Positions 8,375-17,344 of a stretch of DNA of 64,000 bases are shown one piece after another. The translations under genes and the position numbers were made by a program. The DNA is from CAVRJC01 sp964505725 (lineage in GTDB: Bacteria; Actinomycetota; Acidimicrobiia; IMCC26256; DASPTH01), in the NCBI GenBank assembly GCA_964505725.1, contig CAZDJK010000052.1, forward strand, positions 62,001-126,000, written 5' to 3'. Within the stretch, counting starts at the first letter, position 1; each line of letters starts with the position of its first letter. The notes below the pieces were generated by a model. That model was not told where the DNA came from. It was given only the letters and a program-made list of their open reading frames with translations, and did not search any database.

Positions 8375-9433
8375 ATGACCATGGTCGACGATCCCGCCCG
8401 CAACGGCTCCCGACGCGACGACGCGGTCGTCGCCGACAGCCTCGTCAAGCACTTCGGCGACGTGCGCGCGCTCGACGGCGTATCGTTCGCCGCGCCGGTC
8501 GGCACCGTGCTCGGCCTGCTCGGCCCGAACGGGGCGGGGAAGACCACGTCGGTGAACATCCTCACCACGCTGCTCCTGCCCGACGCGGGCCAGGCGCGCG
8601 TGCTCGGCTGCGACGTCACGGAGGATCCGGAGCGCGTGCGCGCGTCGATCGGCCTCGCGGGGCAGTACGCGGCCGTCGACGAGAACCTCACCGCGGCGGA
8701 GAACCTCCGCCTCGTGGGCCGGCTCACGCACATGTCGGCGGCCGACATCGCGCGCCGTACGGACGAGCTGCTCCAACGGTTCGCGCTGGTCGACGCCGCC
8801 GACCGCGTCGCCAAGACGTTCTCGGGGGGGATGCGCCGCCGGCTCGACCTCGCCGCCGCGCTCGTGCACGACCCGCCCGTCCTCTTCCTCGACGAGCCCA
8901 CGACGGGCCTGGATCCCCAGGGCCGCGCCGAGCTCTGGGCCGTCATCGAGTCGCTGGTGGAGAGCGGCACGACGGTCGTGTTGACCACGCAGTACCTCGA
9001 GGAGGCGGATCGCCTCGCGGATCGCATCGTCGTCGTCGACCACGGGCACGTGATCGCCGAGGGGACGAGCGGCGAGCTCAAAGGCCGCATGGGCGAGACC
9101 GTCATTGAAGTCGGCTTCCGCGACGACGCCGGCGCGCGCACGGCGGCGGAGAAGCTCGCGACGGTCGGGGCGGTCGCGCGGGAGGGCCACTCGGTGCGCC
9201 TCAACGTCGACAACGGCGCGAGCGCCATGCTCGAGACCGTGCGGGTGCTCGACGCCGAGCACCTCGAGCCCTCGTCGATGGTGTTGCACGAGCCCACGCT
9301 CGACGACGTGTTCCTGGAGCTCACCGGCCACCGCGCCGAGGACGAGACCGCCGGTGACGGTGACGTCGAGGAGCCCGACCCGAACCACGACCCGCCATCG
9401 CCGCGGCGCGCCCGGAAGGGAGGCCCCCGTTGA
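8375..9433 (+). CDS. DrrA-type ABC exporter ATP-binding protein
   Basis: The 352-residue ATPase belongs to the daunorubicin-resistance (DrrA) group. Walker A GPNGAGKTT is near residue 50, signature FSGGMRRRL near 149 and Walker B LFLDEPTTGLDPQG near 170. The family C-terminal domain carries the FLELTGH ending, followed by a charged tail of about 25 residues (DGDVEEPDPNHD). The start is ATG behind a leaderless-type -10. The stop overlaps the TTG start of the permease gene. Together they should export a hydrophobic drug or lipid, probably under control of the divergent MarR protein. Confidence 0.93.
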   Translation: MTMVDDPARNGSRRDDAVVADSLVKHFGDVRALDGVSFAAPVGTVLGLLGPNGAGKTTSVNILTTLLLPDAGQARVLGCDVTEDPERVRASIGLAGQYAAVDENLTAAENLRLVGRLTHMSAADIARRTDELLQRFALVDAADRVAKTFSGGMRRRLDLAAALVHDPPVLFLDEPTTGLDPQGRAELWAVIESLVESGTTVVLTTQYLEEADRLADRIVVVDHGHVIAEGTSGELKGRMGETVIEVGFRDDAGARTAAEKLATVGAVAREGHSVRLNVDNGASAMLETVRVLDAEHLEPSSMVLHEPTLDDVFLELTGHRAEDETAGDGDVEEPDPNHDPPSPRRARKGGPR

Positions 9434-10251
9434 CCACGATCACCGCTCCTCCCGAAGTCGTCCGCGGGCTGGCACCCGCCCGTCGCGGCTCCACCGCCGT
9501 CGCGGACTCGCTCACCATCGCATGGCGCAACCTCCTCGCGCTCCGACGCAACCCGCGGCTGCTCGTCTTCGCCACGTTCCAGCCGCTCGTGCTCGTGGTG
9601 ATGTTCCGGTACGTGTTCGGCGGCGCGCTGCAGTCGAGCACCGGCGGCATCCCGTACGTCGACTACCTCATGCCCGGCGTGTTCGCGCAGGCCCTCGTGT
9701 TCGGTGCCCTCACCACCGGGGTGGGGCTCGCGGAGGATCTCCAGAAGGGGCTCATCACCCGGTTCCGCTCCCTGCCCATGGCGCGCTCGGCCGTCCTGAC
9801 CGGCCGCACCATCTCCGACCTGGTGCGCGGCGCGTTCGTGATCACGCTGATGTGCGTGGTCGGGTTCGCCGTGGGATGGCGAATCCACACCAACGTCTGG
9901 GGCCTGCTCGGCGCGGTCGGTGTGCTGCTCGCGTTCGCGTACTCGCTGTCGTGGGTGTTCAGCATCGTCGGCCTCACCACCAAGGACGCAGAGACCGCCC
10001 AGGCCGCCTCGTTCCCGATCCTGGCCCCACTTGTGTTCGCGTCGTCTGCGTTCGTCCCGGTCTCCAGCATGCCCAGCTGGCTCCAGCCGTGGGCCGAGAA
10101 CCAGCCGGTATCCGTGGTCATCAACGCCGCACGCGCGCTCACCATCGGCGGACCGACCCTCGATCCTGTCCTCAAGGCGATGGCGTGGATCATTGGGATC
10201 ATCGTCGTCGCCGCGCCGATCGCGGTGCGGGTCTACCGCCGCACGAGCTGA
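9430..10251 (+). CDS. DrrB-type ABC-2 exporter permease
   Basis: The protein of 273 residues is an ABC-2 permease with six predicted membrane helices. The conserved LMPGVFAQALVFGALTTGVGLAEDLQKG and FRSLPMARSAVLTGR coupling-helix segments are typical of DrrB. The TTG start overlaps the ATPase stop (TTGA), so the two are translationally coupled. It ends 20 bp before the convergent cupredoxin gene. Confidence 0.92.
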   Translation: MTTITAPPEVVRGLAPARRGSTAVADSLTIAWRNLLALRRNPRLLVFATFQPLVLVVMFRYVFGGALQSSTGGIPYVDYLMPGVFAQALVFGALTTGVGLAEDLQKGLITRFRSLPMARSAVLTGRTISDLVRGAFVITLMCVVGFAVGWRIHTNVWGLLGAVGVLLAFAYSLSWVFSIVGLTTKDAETAQAASFPILAPLVFASSAFVPVSSMPSWLQPWAENQPVSVVINAARALTIGGPTLDPVLKAMAWIIGIIVVAAPIAVRVYRRTS

Positions 10252-10270
10252 CCCGCAGTCGAACCGGCCG

Positions 10271-11848
10271 TCACGGTGGCGGCGCGACCACCCGGAACGC
10301 GCCGCGCATGAACGGGTGGATGCGGCAGAAGAACGTGTAGGTGCCGGGCGAGAGGTCGCTCGGCGTCGTCCACGTGAGCCGACCGACCGTGGGCGGGCCG
10401 GCCACGCCGAGCTGGCCCGAGTCGAACGGGACCGACCCGTCGGCCAGGGGATAGGCCACCCCCGTCGACGCGGTGCACGGCGCCTTGCACGCGGTGATCG
10501 AGTGCCACACGTCGAGCGTCGGCGCGTCGACGTTGTCGAACGTGATCGTCTGGCCCGCGGTCACGGTCGGGATCGGCGTTGCGGAACCGAGGTTGCCGGC
10601 GCCGTAGGTGAAGTCGGTGATGTCGAGCGTCGACGCCGGCCCCGCGGGCGCGGTCGCCGGGTCCGCGAGCGTCGTCGGCACGCCGCCGTGGTGGTCGTTC
10701 TCGGCCAGATGGCCGTGGGTCAGGCGTCCCGTTCGGTCGACGCGGGTCGTGAACGGGTCGGCGCCGCGCCCGCTGTCGGCCATCCACACCACCTCGAGCC
10801 CCATCGACTCGTACCACGACGCGCGGCTCGTGTCGTAGGTGGTGGTGAGGCGCAGTACGTCGCCCGCGTGCACCCCCACGCGCCACTTGTCGCGCGTCGC
10901 GGTCATCGACACGTCCCACGACACCGCCCCCGCCGGCTCGTAGTAGTGCGCGGTCGAGGCGAAGAGGTGTGCGGTCCGCCCGTCCCGTACCAGGCTCAGG
11001 TCGTCGCGCAGCCCTCCGGGATGGAGGTGCCCGAACGTCTTCACCAGCACGCCGTCGGTCGGCACCGTCCAGTCGTTCTTCGCGGGACCGTCGCCGTACG
11101 GATCGACCGCGTCGTCGGGGTAGGTGAAGCGCCCGTTGGTGCCCGAGCCCTTCAACACGTCGAAGACGGGGTAGATGCTGCCGTTCTGCACGTCCATCCA
11201 GATCGGGTGCACGGGCGTGAGCTGCTTCGCGGCCGCGCTCGCCGCGGGGATGAAGTCGACGTCGTAGGTGATGTAGAGGGTGAACGCCTTCGGCGTGAGG
11301 TCGTGCACCATGTAGTCGAGCAGCCACTGATCAGCCGCGGCGTACTGGTAGCCGTACCCCGGTGGCAGCGCGAGCGCGGTCTTCTCCTCACCGGACGCGA
11401 AGAAGCGCTCCGGGAAGTTGGGGCTGGTGGAGTCGCGGTGCGCCGTATCGAGCCACACGCCGTGGTGGAGGTGCACGACGTCGACCGGCGGCACGGTGCC
11501 GTCCTCGCGCTCGAGGTTGGGCCGGAAGCCGACGACCCATCCATCGACCGCCGGCTGGGGGATGCGGCGGGAGTTCTGGATCAGGTTCTGCCCCGGCCCG
11601 ATGTCGAGGGGCCCGTAGCGGAAGTGGAGGTGCTCCACGCCGGGCCGGTCGACCTCGCCGACGCGGCTCTCGGCGCTCGCCTTCACCCTTCCCGCTTCGC
11701 CCGACGCGCTCGTGGGCGCGGGCGCGCGGGTGACGTCCGTCTGCGCACCCGCTGCCGGCGCGACCAGCACCACGGCGAAGCCGAGTGAGGCCGCCACTGC
11801 GAGGCGGGTGCGCGCGCGGGTGCGGGCGGCCCCGCTCGTCGACGGCAT
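10271..11848 (-). CDS. secreted protein with C-terminal cupredoxin domain
   Basis: The 525-residue protein starts with a twin-arginine-free signal peptide (basic start, then LAVAASLGFAVVLVAPAAGAQ). Residues about 50-390 form an unrecognised domain rich in histidine pairs (VVHLHHGVWLD, FGHLHPGGLRDD). The C-terminal ~110 residues are a cupredoxin with likely type 1 copper ligands His449 (VWHS), Cys508, His511 and Met514 (CRIHPFM). It is therefore probably an extracytoplasmic copper protein, either an oxidase-like enzyme or an electron carrier. The middle domain resembles no enzyme I can name with confidence. It is monocistronic and convergent with the exporter genes. Confidence 0.75.
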   Translation of the reverse strand: MPSTSGAARTRARTRLAVAASLGFAVVLVAPAAGAQTDVTRAPAPTSASGEAGRVKASAESRVGEVDRPGVEHLHFRYGPLDIGPGQNLIQNSRRIPQPAVDGWVVGFRPNLEREDGTVPPVDVVHLHHGVWLDTAHRDSTSPNFPERFFASGEEKTALALPPGYGYQYAAADQWLLDYMVHDLTPKAFTLYITYDVDFIPAASAAAKQLTPVHPIWMDVQNGSIYPVFDVLKGSGTNGRFTYPDDAVDPYGDGPAKNDWTVPTDGVLVKTFGHLHPGGLRDDLSLVRDGRTAHLFASTAHYYEPAGAVSWDVSMTATRDKWRVGVHAGDVLRLTTTYDTSRASWYESMGLEVVWMADSGRGADPFTTRVDRTGRLTHGHLAENDHHGGVPTTLADPATAPAGPASTLDITDFTYGAGNLGSATPIPTVTAGQTITFDNVDAPTLDVWHSITACKAPCTASTGVAYPLADGSVPFDSGQLGVAGPPTVGRLTWTTPSDLSPGTYTFFCRIHPFMRGAFRVVAPPP

Positions 11849-11910
11849 CGGGCGTCAGTCTTCCCGAGCCGCCGGCCGCCCGGGTGGCATGCCTCCGGCG
11901 ATCGGGGCCT

Positions 11911-11997
11911 GCCCGATTCGCCCGATTCGTTCGTTCTTGACGAGTTGCCCGATTCCTGACATCATGCCCAGGTCATCAGGAACCGGACAATTCCTGA
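11911..11997 (+). promoter_or_regulatory. repeat-rich leader of the Tad pilus operon
   Basis: Three exact 9-bp repeats GCCCGATTC occur at 11911, 11920 and 11947, spaced 9 and 27 bp. Overlapping and following them are three 7-bp arms: TTCCTGA (11953-11959), TCAGGAA (11976-11982) and TTCCTGA (11991-11997). The middle arm can pair with either flanking arm. TTGACG (11937-11942) could be a -35 box. The element ends 33 bp before the first gene of the operon, which has its own ribosome site GGGAGGG. Confidence 0.5.
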
Positions 11998-12030
11998 GCA
12001 AAAGCTCGGAGAACGAGTGGGAGGGCATTC

Positions 12031-12795
12031 GTGGCATTGGCGGGAGTGGCGGGTACCGACGATGCGCCCGGCACGGGGCTCCGGTCCGGGTGGTCGGCGT
12101 CGCCGGGCCGGCTCCGCGGTCGGCTGTCGAGCGGTCACGTGCTCATGATCGTGGCGGGGCTCGTCGGCATGGTGCTCACGCTCGCCGTGCTGCGCGGCGA
12201 CCGGGGCGGGGCGCCGGTCGCCGTCGCGGCACGCGACATCCGGCCCGGCGACGTCATCACCGCAGCCGATGTGCGCGTCGAACGGGTGCGCGCGGGCGCG
12301 TCGATGCTCGCCACCATCGTGCACGGGAGCGGGTCGCGCGGACTGCGCGGGCAGATCGCGGTCACCGGCATCGCGGCGCACGCGTTGATCCCCCGGCGCG
12401 CGGTCCGACCGCGTGCCGCACGCGGCGGGCTCCGCGCGATGAGCATCCCGCTCGACCCGTCGGTCGCGGTCGGCGGACGACTCGCCGCCGGCGACCGGGT
12501 CGACGTGCTGGATGCCGACCGCGGCAGCGCGGCGATCATCGTCGCCGGTGCCGAGGTGCTCGGCGTCGACTCGGGACGGAGCGGCGGCATCGGCCAGGCG
12601 AGCAGCTCCTTCACGCTCACGGTCGCGGTGGACGCGCCGCAGTCGGTGCTGGTCGCGGGCGCGATCGCCGACGGTCACGTCTCCGTCACCCGCACCACGG
12701 GCGCCACGCGCGCGACCGTGGGCCGGCCCGCCGGGCGTGACGCGGCGACGAGCACCGCCGACGACCCGCTCGACGCGTCGGGGAGCGCGCCGTGA
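12031..12795 (+). CDS. cpaB: CpaB/RcpC-like pilus assembly protein (SAF domain)
   Basis: The 254-residue protein has one membrane helix (residues 36-56) and an SAF domain (VAARDIRPGDVITAADVRVE) followed by the RcpC/CpaB region with the LDPSVAVGGRLAAGDRVDVL motif. In Tad systems this protein helps assemble or gate the pilus at the cell envelope. The GTG at 12031 has a good GGGAGGG site and opens the operon. The stop overlaps the next gene by 4 bp (GTGA). The tail after residue 215 is low complexity. Confidence 0.85.
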   Translation: MALAGVAGTDDAPGTGLRSGWSASPGRLRGRLSSGHVLMIVAGLVGMVLTLAVLRGDRGGAPVAVAARDIRPGDVITAADVRVERVRAGASMLATIVHGSGSRGLRGQIAVTGIAAHALIPRRAVRPRAARGGLRAMSIPLDPSVAVGGRLAAGDRVDVLDADRGSAAIIVAGAEVLGVDSGRSGGIGQASSSFTLTVAVDAPQSVLVAGAIADGHVSVTRTTGATRATVGRPAGRDAATSTADDPLDASGSAP

Positions 12796-14015
12796 TCGCG
12801 GCGGTGGATCGCGACGACGGGCCTGCGCTAGCGATCGTGGTGTCCGCCGAGCCCTGGGTCGAAGCACTGCACGCACACCTGGCCGCGCACGGCGGGGCCC
12901 GCGTGCGGCAGATCGTGCTCGATCCGCGGGTCGCCCTCGAGGAGGACTACGACGCGCTGATCGTCGACGCCCGCTGGCCGTCGCTCACGCGCGACCTCGT
13001 CGACCGTCTGCACCGTCTCGGCCGCACCGTCGTCGGCGTGTTCGCGTGTGACGACGGTGGCGCCCAAGCGCGGCTCGCCACGCTCGGTGTCGACCTTGCG
13101 GTCGACGCCGCCACCGCTCCCGCCGACGTCGTCGCGGTCCTCCAGGCGGTCGCGCCGTCGGAACGCCCGTCCCCACGGGCAGAGCCCGTCGCCGCCCAAG
13201 GATCCTTGCCCCGTGGCGTGCCGCGCCTCGTCGCGGTCGGCGGCGCCGCCGGCGCCGGGGTCACCGAGGTCGCGATCTCGTTCGCGGCCGCCGTCGCGCA
13301 ACGGGGCGACCCGGCGGTGCTGCTGGACGCCGACCCCCGCGGCGGGTCGGTGGCGCCGCGGCTCGGGCTACGGCTCGAGCCCAACGTGTGCGGCGCGATC
13401 GACGCGGTCGCGCACGGAGACGGAGCCGGCGACATCCAGCCCGCGCTGGTCCGCACCCGCGGCTCACGGCTGCAGGTGCTGTGCGGCTTCCCGAGCGCTG
13501 CCGCCGCCGGTCCCGTCTCAGCGGAGGCGGTGCGGCGGCTCCTCGCGCGACTGTCGGCGGCGCCGGGCTACACCGTCGCCGACGCCGGTGCCGGAGAGCA
13601 CGCCGCGGTCACGGACGCCGTGATCGGTTCGGCACCGGTGCTCGTGGCGGTGGGCATCGCCAGCCCGGTGGGCGTCGCCCGCCTCGTCTCGTGGCTCGCG
13701 GACCGTCGGGCGACCGCCGGGGACGCCGCGCTCCACGTCGTGGTGAACCGTGCGCCGTCCGACCGCTACCGCCGCCGCGAGATCGCCACCGAGCTCAGGC
13801 GCGCGGTGGCGCCCGCGAGCCTCGTCTTCGCCCCCCACGACCGACGGGTCGAGGCCGCGTCGTGGAACGGCCAGATCTGCGGCGCCGGTGCGTTCGTGAA
13901 CGCGCTGGCACCGCTCGTCGAGCTCGTCCACCCGCGGGTCGGGCGCCGCCGATCGGATCGGCTCCCGGTCCTGCGCCGGCGGCCTCGCCCACTCGCGTCG
14001 GCGGTGGGCGGATGA
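12792..14015 (+). CDS. tadZ: TadZ/CpaE-like pilus localisation ATPase, degenerate P-loop
   Basis: The 407-residue protein joins an N-terminal receiver-like domain (about 1-120, YDALIVDARWP) to a MinD/ParA-like domain. TadZ/CpaE places the pilus machine in the cell. The deviant Walker A position reads GGAAGAGVTEVA (near residue 151), so both lysines normally present in KGGxGKT are replaced. The switch region keeps LLDADPRGG. Nucleotide hydrolysis is therefore doubtful, though TadZ proteins are known for atypical P-loops. It is coupled to both neighbours by 4-bp overlaps. Confidence 0.85.
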   Translation: MIAAVDRDDGPALAIVVSAEPWVEALHAHLAAHGGARVRQIVLDPRVALEEDYDALIVDARWPSLTRDLVDRLHRLGRTVVGVFACDDGGAQARLATLGVDLAVDAATAPADVVAVLQAVAPSERPSPRAEPVAAQGSLPRGVPRLVAVGGAAGAGVTEVAISFAAAVAQRGDPAVLLDADPRGGSVAPRLGLRLEPNVCGAIDAVAHGDGAGDIQPALVRTRGSRLQVLCGFPSAAAAGPVSAEAVRRLLARLSAAPGYTVADAGAGEHAAVTDAVIGSAPVLVAVGIASPVGVARLVSWLADRRATAGDAALHVVVNRAPSDRYRRREIATELRRAVAPASLVFAPHDRRVEAASWNGQICGAGAFVNALAPLVELVHPRVGRRRSDRLPVLRRRPRPLASAVGG

Positions 14016-15259
14016 GCACCGACGCCTACCGCGCCGTCCGCGACGACGTCCACGGGCGGATCGCCCGTCGCCGGCTCCGGCCCGACCGCGACGTCGCGGA
14101 AATCCGGGACGAGGCCCGTGCCGCGGTCGACGAGTTCGAGCGGCGTGCGCGGCTGGGAGAGCACTCGCCGCTCGCCGACCCCTCCGAGATGGTCGAGCGG
14201 GTCGTGGCGTCGATCACCGGCTTCGGTGCGCTCGGTGAGCTCGTCGTCCGCCGCGACGTCGAGGAGATCTTCATCGAGGGCGCACGCGTGTCGTACCTCG
14301 ACGCGACCGGCCGGTTGCTCGGTCTCGCGCGACCGACGAGTGAGGAGGAGAACCGCCACGTGGTCGAGCGCCTGCTCGCGTCCACCGACCGCCAGCTCAA
14401 CGCCAAGCACCCGATGGTGCAGGCCCGCGTGCTCGACGGGACCGCCCGGCTCACCGCGGCCATCCCGCCGGTCGGCGACCGTCTGTCGGCGACGCTCCGC
14501 CGCTACGTGGTGCGCAACGTCACCCTCGACGATCTCGTCGGCCGCGACTCGCTGACTGGTGAAGCCGCGGACTTCCTCCGGTCCCTGATGCGCGTGCGGA
14601 GCCGGATCGCGGTGTCGGGTGAACCGAGCGCGGGCAAGACGACGCTCGCGGCGGCGCTGCTCGCGGCCGCGCCCGCCAGCCACTGCGTGCGGGCGTGCGA
14701 GGAGGTCCGTGAGCTCTCCGTCCCGATCACGCACGGCTCGTACTACGAGGCGCGTCCACCCGCGGTCGACGGGAGCGGCGAGATCGATCTCCGGCAATTG
14801 GTGAAGTTCGTGCTCGGCATGCGGCCCGATCGCATCGTCGTGGGTGAGGTGCGCGGCGCCGAGGCGTTCGAGCTCAGCCGTGCGGTCAACGCCGGCTGTG
14901 GGTTCTTGTGCACCGTCCACGCGAACAGCGCGGCCGAGGCGCTCGACGCCTTGGTCAACGCCGCGCTGATGGCGGGCGAGAACGTCACCGAGCGGATCGT
15001 GCGGAAGATCTTCTCGGAGTCACTCGACGTCGTCGTCCACCTCGACCGCGACGACGCGCGGCGGGACGGCACCGACTCGATCCGGCGCAAGGTGATGGCG
15101 GTCACCGCCGTCGTACCCGCGCTCCACGACGACTTCAGCACCGAGCCGGTGTTCGCTCGCGAGCACCTGGACGCGCCGCTCGTGCGCACCGGCCCGGTGC
15201 CTGCCGCGCTCGCCGCGCGCGTCGCGCGCGGCGAGCCGGTGGCGGCGGTCGCCCGATGA
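14012..15259 (+). CDS. tadA: TadA/CpaF secretion ATPase of the Tad pilus
   Basis: This 415-residue VirB11-type hexameric ATPase powers pilus extension at the inner face of the membrane. Walker A SGEPSAGKTTLAAAL begins near residue 202, the Asp/His boxes include HGSYYEARPP, Walker B is DRIVVGEVRGAEAFE, and HANSAAEALDALVNAALMAGEN matches the CpaF family. The ATG at 14012 overlaps the tadZ stop (ATGA). The reading frame is open further upstream, but family length and overlap both favour this start. Confidence 0.93.
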   Translation: MSTDAYRAVRDDVHGRIARRRLRPDRDVAEIRDEARAAVDEFERRARLGEHSPLADPSEMVERVVASITGFGALGELVVRRDVEEIFIEGARVSYLDATGRLLGLARPTSEEENRHVVERLLASTDRQLNAKHPMVQARVLDGTARLTAAIPPVGDRLSATLRRYVVRNVTLDDLVGRDSLTGEAADFLRSLMRVRSRIAVSGEPSAGKTTLAAALLAAAPASHCVRACEEVRELSVPITHGSYYEARPPAVDGSGEIDLRQLVKFVLGMRPDRIVVGEVRGAEAFELSRAVNAGCGFLCTVHANSAAEALDALVNAALMAGENVTERIVRKIFSESLDVVVHLDRDDARRDGTDSIRRKVMAVTAVVPALHDDFSTEPVFAREHLDAPLVRTGPVPAALAARVARGEPVAAVAR

Positions 15260-16149
15260 GCCTCCTGGCGGCGGTCTCCATCGGCGCCTTCTGCTACCTC
15301 GCCGTCGGCGCCGCGACGGGCCGGCTGCCCCGGATGCGACGCTGGCGCCAGTCGCGCCCCGACGCCGCCCGGGCTCGCCTCTGGTTGCACCAGGCCGGTG
15401 TCGGCATTTCGCCTCTGCAGTTCGGGCTCCTCTCGTGCGCGCTGGGAGCCGGAGCCTGTCTGGTGACGCTGGCGCTGACCCGTACGCCGCTCGTCGCGAT
15501 CGTGCCCGCGGGCGCGGTCGCCGTGCTCCCACGCGCCTATTACGCGCGTCGACGGGCCGTGAGGCTGCGCTCGGTGCTCGAGGCCTGGCCCGACGGCCTC
15601 CGCGACCTCGCGGGGTCCATCGCGGCGGGATGCTCGCTCACGCAGGCGGTGACCGCGCTCGCGACCACCGGTCCCGCGCCACTGCGCGACGCGTTCGCGC
15701 GGTTCCCGGCCCACGCGCCGATGCTCGGGACGGTCGCCGCGCTCGAGGTCGTGCAGGACGAGCTCGCGGATCCTGCGAGCGACCGTGTCCTCGAGGTGCT
15801 CGTGCTCGCACACGAGCGTGGGGGCGCGGTGGTGAAGGAGATCCTCGAGGACCTCGTCGTGACGACGACGAAGGACGTCAAGGTGCTCGACGAGATCGAG
15901 GTCGACGACCTCGAGATGAAGATCAACGCGCGCGCGGTCCTCGCGCTGCCCTGGTTCGTCCTCGTGGCGCTGGTGGCGCGTGCGGGCGCCTTCCGTGACT
16001 TCTACCGCTCCACGCCCGGCTTCGCGGTCGTCCTGGGCGGGGCGGCGCTCTGCGGCCTCGGGTACGTGTGGATCAGCCGGCTCGGACGCACGGCCGGGGA
16101 ACCCCGCGTGCTCGGCGGGTCGAGCGCCAGCGCGGTCGTCGCCGGATGA
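15256..16149 (+). CDS. tadB: TadB-like inner membrane platform protein
   Basis: The 297-residue membrane protein carries a T2SSF (GspF-like) domain with the conserved WPDGLRDLAGSIAAGCSLTQAV segment (near residue 113). Helices lie at the N-terminus and in two C-terminal pairs. TadB and TadC form the membrane platform turned by TadA. It starts with ATG overlapping the tadA stop and ends overlapping tadC, both ATGA junctions. Confidence 0.92.
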   Translation: MSLLAAVSIGAFCYLAVGAATGRLPRMRRWRQSRPDAARARLWLHQAGVGISPLQFGLLSCALGAGACLVTLALTRTPLVAIVPAGAVAVLPRAYYARRRAVRLRSVLEAWPDGLRDLAGSIAAGCSLTQAVTALATTGPAPLRDAFARFPAHAPMLGTVAALEVVQDELADPASDRVLEVLVLAHERGGAVVKEILEDLVVTTTKDVKVLDEIEVDDLEMKINARAVLALPWFVLVALVARAGAFRDFYRSTPGFAVVLGGAALCGLGYVWISRLGRTAGEPRVLGGSSASAVVAG

Positions 16150-17078
16150 CCGCGCTGGTCGCCGCCGCGTTCGCGGCGCTCGCGTGCGCGGGCACGGCCG
16201 CCCTGGCGGTCCCGCCGACGCGCAGGCTCGCACCCCGCGTGCGGCCGTACACGGTGCTCGCGCGGGTCAGGCTTGGGCACCCCGTCGACGTGCGCGCGGC
16301 GCCGGCTCCCGACCCGTGGGGGCGCAGCCCGATGGGTCTCCTGCTCGGTCCGGTGCTCGCGGCGGCGACGGCGCGCGTGAGCCGGGTGCTCGAGCGCCGC
16401 GACGACGACGCGCTGCGAGCGGCGCTCGCGCACGCGGGGCTCGACGACGTCACGCCCGCCGACTACCGGGCGCGGGTCGTGGCCCAGACGGTGGTGCTCG
16501 CGGGTGCGGGCGTCGTCGTCGGGGCGGCGTTCCTGCACTCGGCGCCGCTCACGCTCGCGCTCGGGGCGTGCGGCACGATCGCGGGCGCCTCGCGGGCTCG
16601 GGCGCGGGTCGACCGCGCGATCGCCGAGCGCCGAGAGCGGATGCGGCTCGAGCTGTACACCGTGAACCATCTGCTCGCGCTACACGCGCGCACGGGCGCG
16701 GGACCCGTGCAGGCGACCCGGCGCATCGTCGACCGCGGGCACGGCGCGCTGGTGGACGAGCTGTCCGGCGTGCTGCGAATGGTGCGCGGCGGCACCTCGG
16801 CACCCGAGTCGTTCCGTCGTGTCGCCGCTGCGACCGCCGAGCCCGCCGCCGCCCGCACCTACAACCTCCTGGCGGCCGGCGCCGAGCGCGGGGTCGACCT
16901 CGCCGGCGGTCTGCGCGCGCTCAGCGAGGACCTGCGCGACGCCCGACGCGACGACATGCGCAAGCGCGCGACCAAACGGCGCGCCGCGATGCTCGTCCCG
17001 ACGATCGCCGTGCTCGCGCCCGTGATGCTCCTGTTCATCGCCGCCCCGCTGCCTTCCATCGTGTTCGGGAGCCGGTAG
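16146..17078 (+). CDS. tadC: TadC-like inner membrane platform protein
   Basis: The 310-residue T2SSF-domain protein resembles TadB but is shorter in the soluble region. The LYTVNHLLALHARTGAGPVQATRRI and GAERGVDLAGGLRALSEDLRDARR segments are typical of the second platform subunit. Two C-terminal helices end in MLLFIAAPLPSIVFGSR. Its start overlaps tadB by 4 bp. The stop codon TAG shares a base with an upstream GTG that could start the pilin gene. Confidence 0.9.
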   Translation: MTALVAAAFAALACAGTAALAVPPTRRLAPRVRPYTVLARVRLGHPVDVRAAPAPDPWGRSPMGLLLGPVLAAATARVSRVLERRDDDALRAALAHAGLDDVTPADYRARVVAQTVVLAGAGVVVGAAFLHSAPLTLALGACGTIAGASRARARVDRAIAERRERMRLELYTVNHLLALHARTGAGPVQATRRIVDRGHGALVDELSGVLRMVRGGTSAPESFRRVAAATAEPAAARTYNLLAAGAERGVDLAGGLRALSEDLRDARRDDMRKRATKRRAAMLVPTIAVLAPVMLLFIAAPLPSIVFGSR

Positions 17079-17137
17079 TGGCGGCCGCTTCCCCCGCCCC
17101 GATCCCGATTGCGATCCCGATTCCGGAGGCCATCCCC

Positions 17138-17344
17138 ATGCATCGATTCGTCCGCGTCCTCGCCCTCGTCCAGCGCGTCGCGAGCCTGGCCTCACGGCGC
17201 GTCGGGGGAGAGGAGGGGATGACCACCGCCGAGCTGCTCGGCAACGCCGCGCTCGGCATCGCCGCGCTGGTTGCGATCTGGGCGGTGCTCCAGACCCTCG
17301 GGCTCGACATCGTCGAGTGGATCCGCGGCCAGCTCCGCGTGTGA
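17138..17344 (+). CDS. Flp-like prepilin (DUF4244-like major pilin)
   Basis: This small protein of 68 residues has a basic leader and a class IV-type processing site. Gly27 is followed by MTTAE, so cleavage would leave Met28 at +1 and Glu32 at +5, in front of a hydrophobic stretch (LLGNAALGIAALVAIWAVLQTLGL). The mature 41-residue subunit fits actinobacterial Flp/DUF4244 pilins. ATG 17138 has the site GGAGG 8 nt upstream. An in-frame GTG at 17078 would add a repetitive Pro-Ile leader encoded by a short direct repeat and is less likely. Confidence 0.8.
   Translation: MHRFVRVLALVQRVASLASRRVGGEEGMTTAELLGNAALGIAALVAIWAVLQTLGLDIVEWIRGQLRV

Noticed and set aside
13766..14920. Long antisense frame across tadZ and tadA
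   Set aside because: It has low-complexity Arg/Asp/His composition with no motif. The sense strand encodes well-supported Tad proteins.
17098..17137. Pro-Ile repeat leader as part of the pilin
   Set aside because: A GGAGG site correctly spaced to ATG 17138 and the normal prepilin leader length favour the shorter protein.
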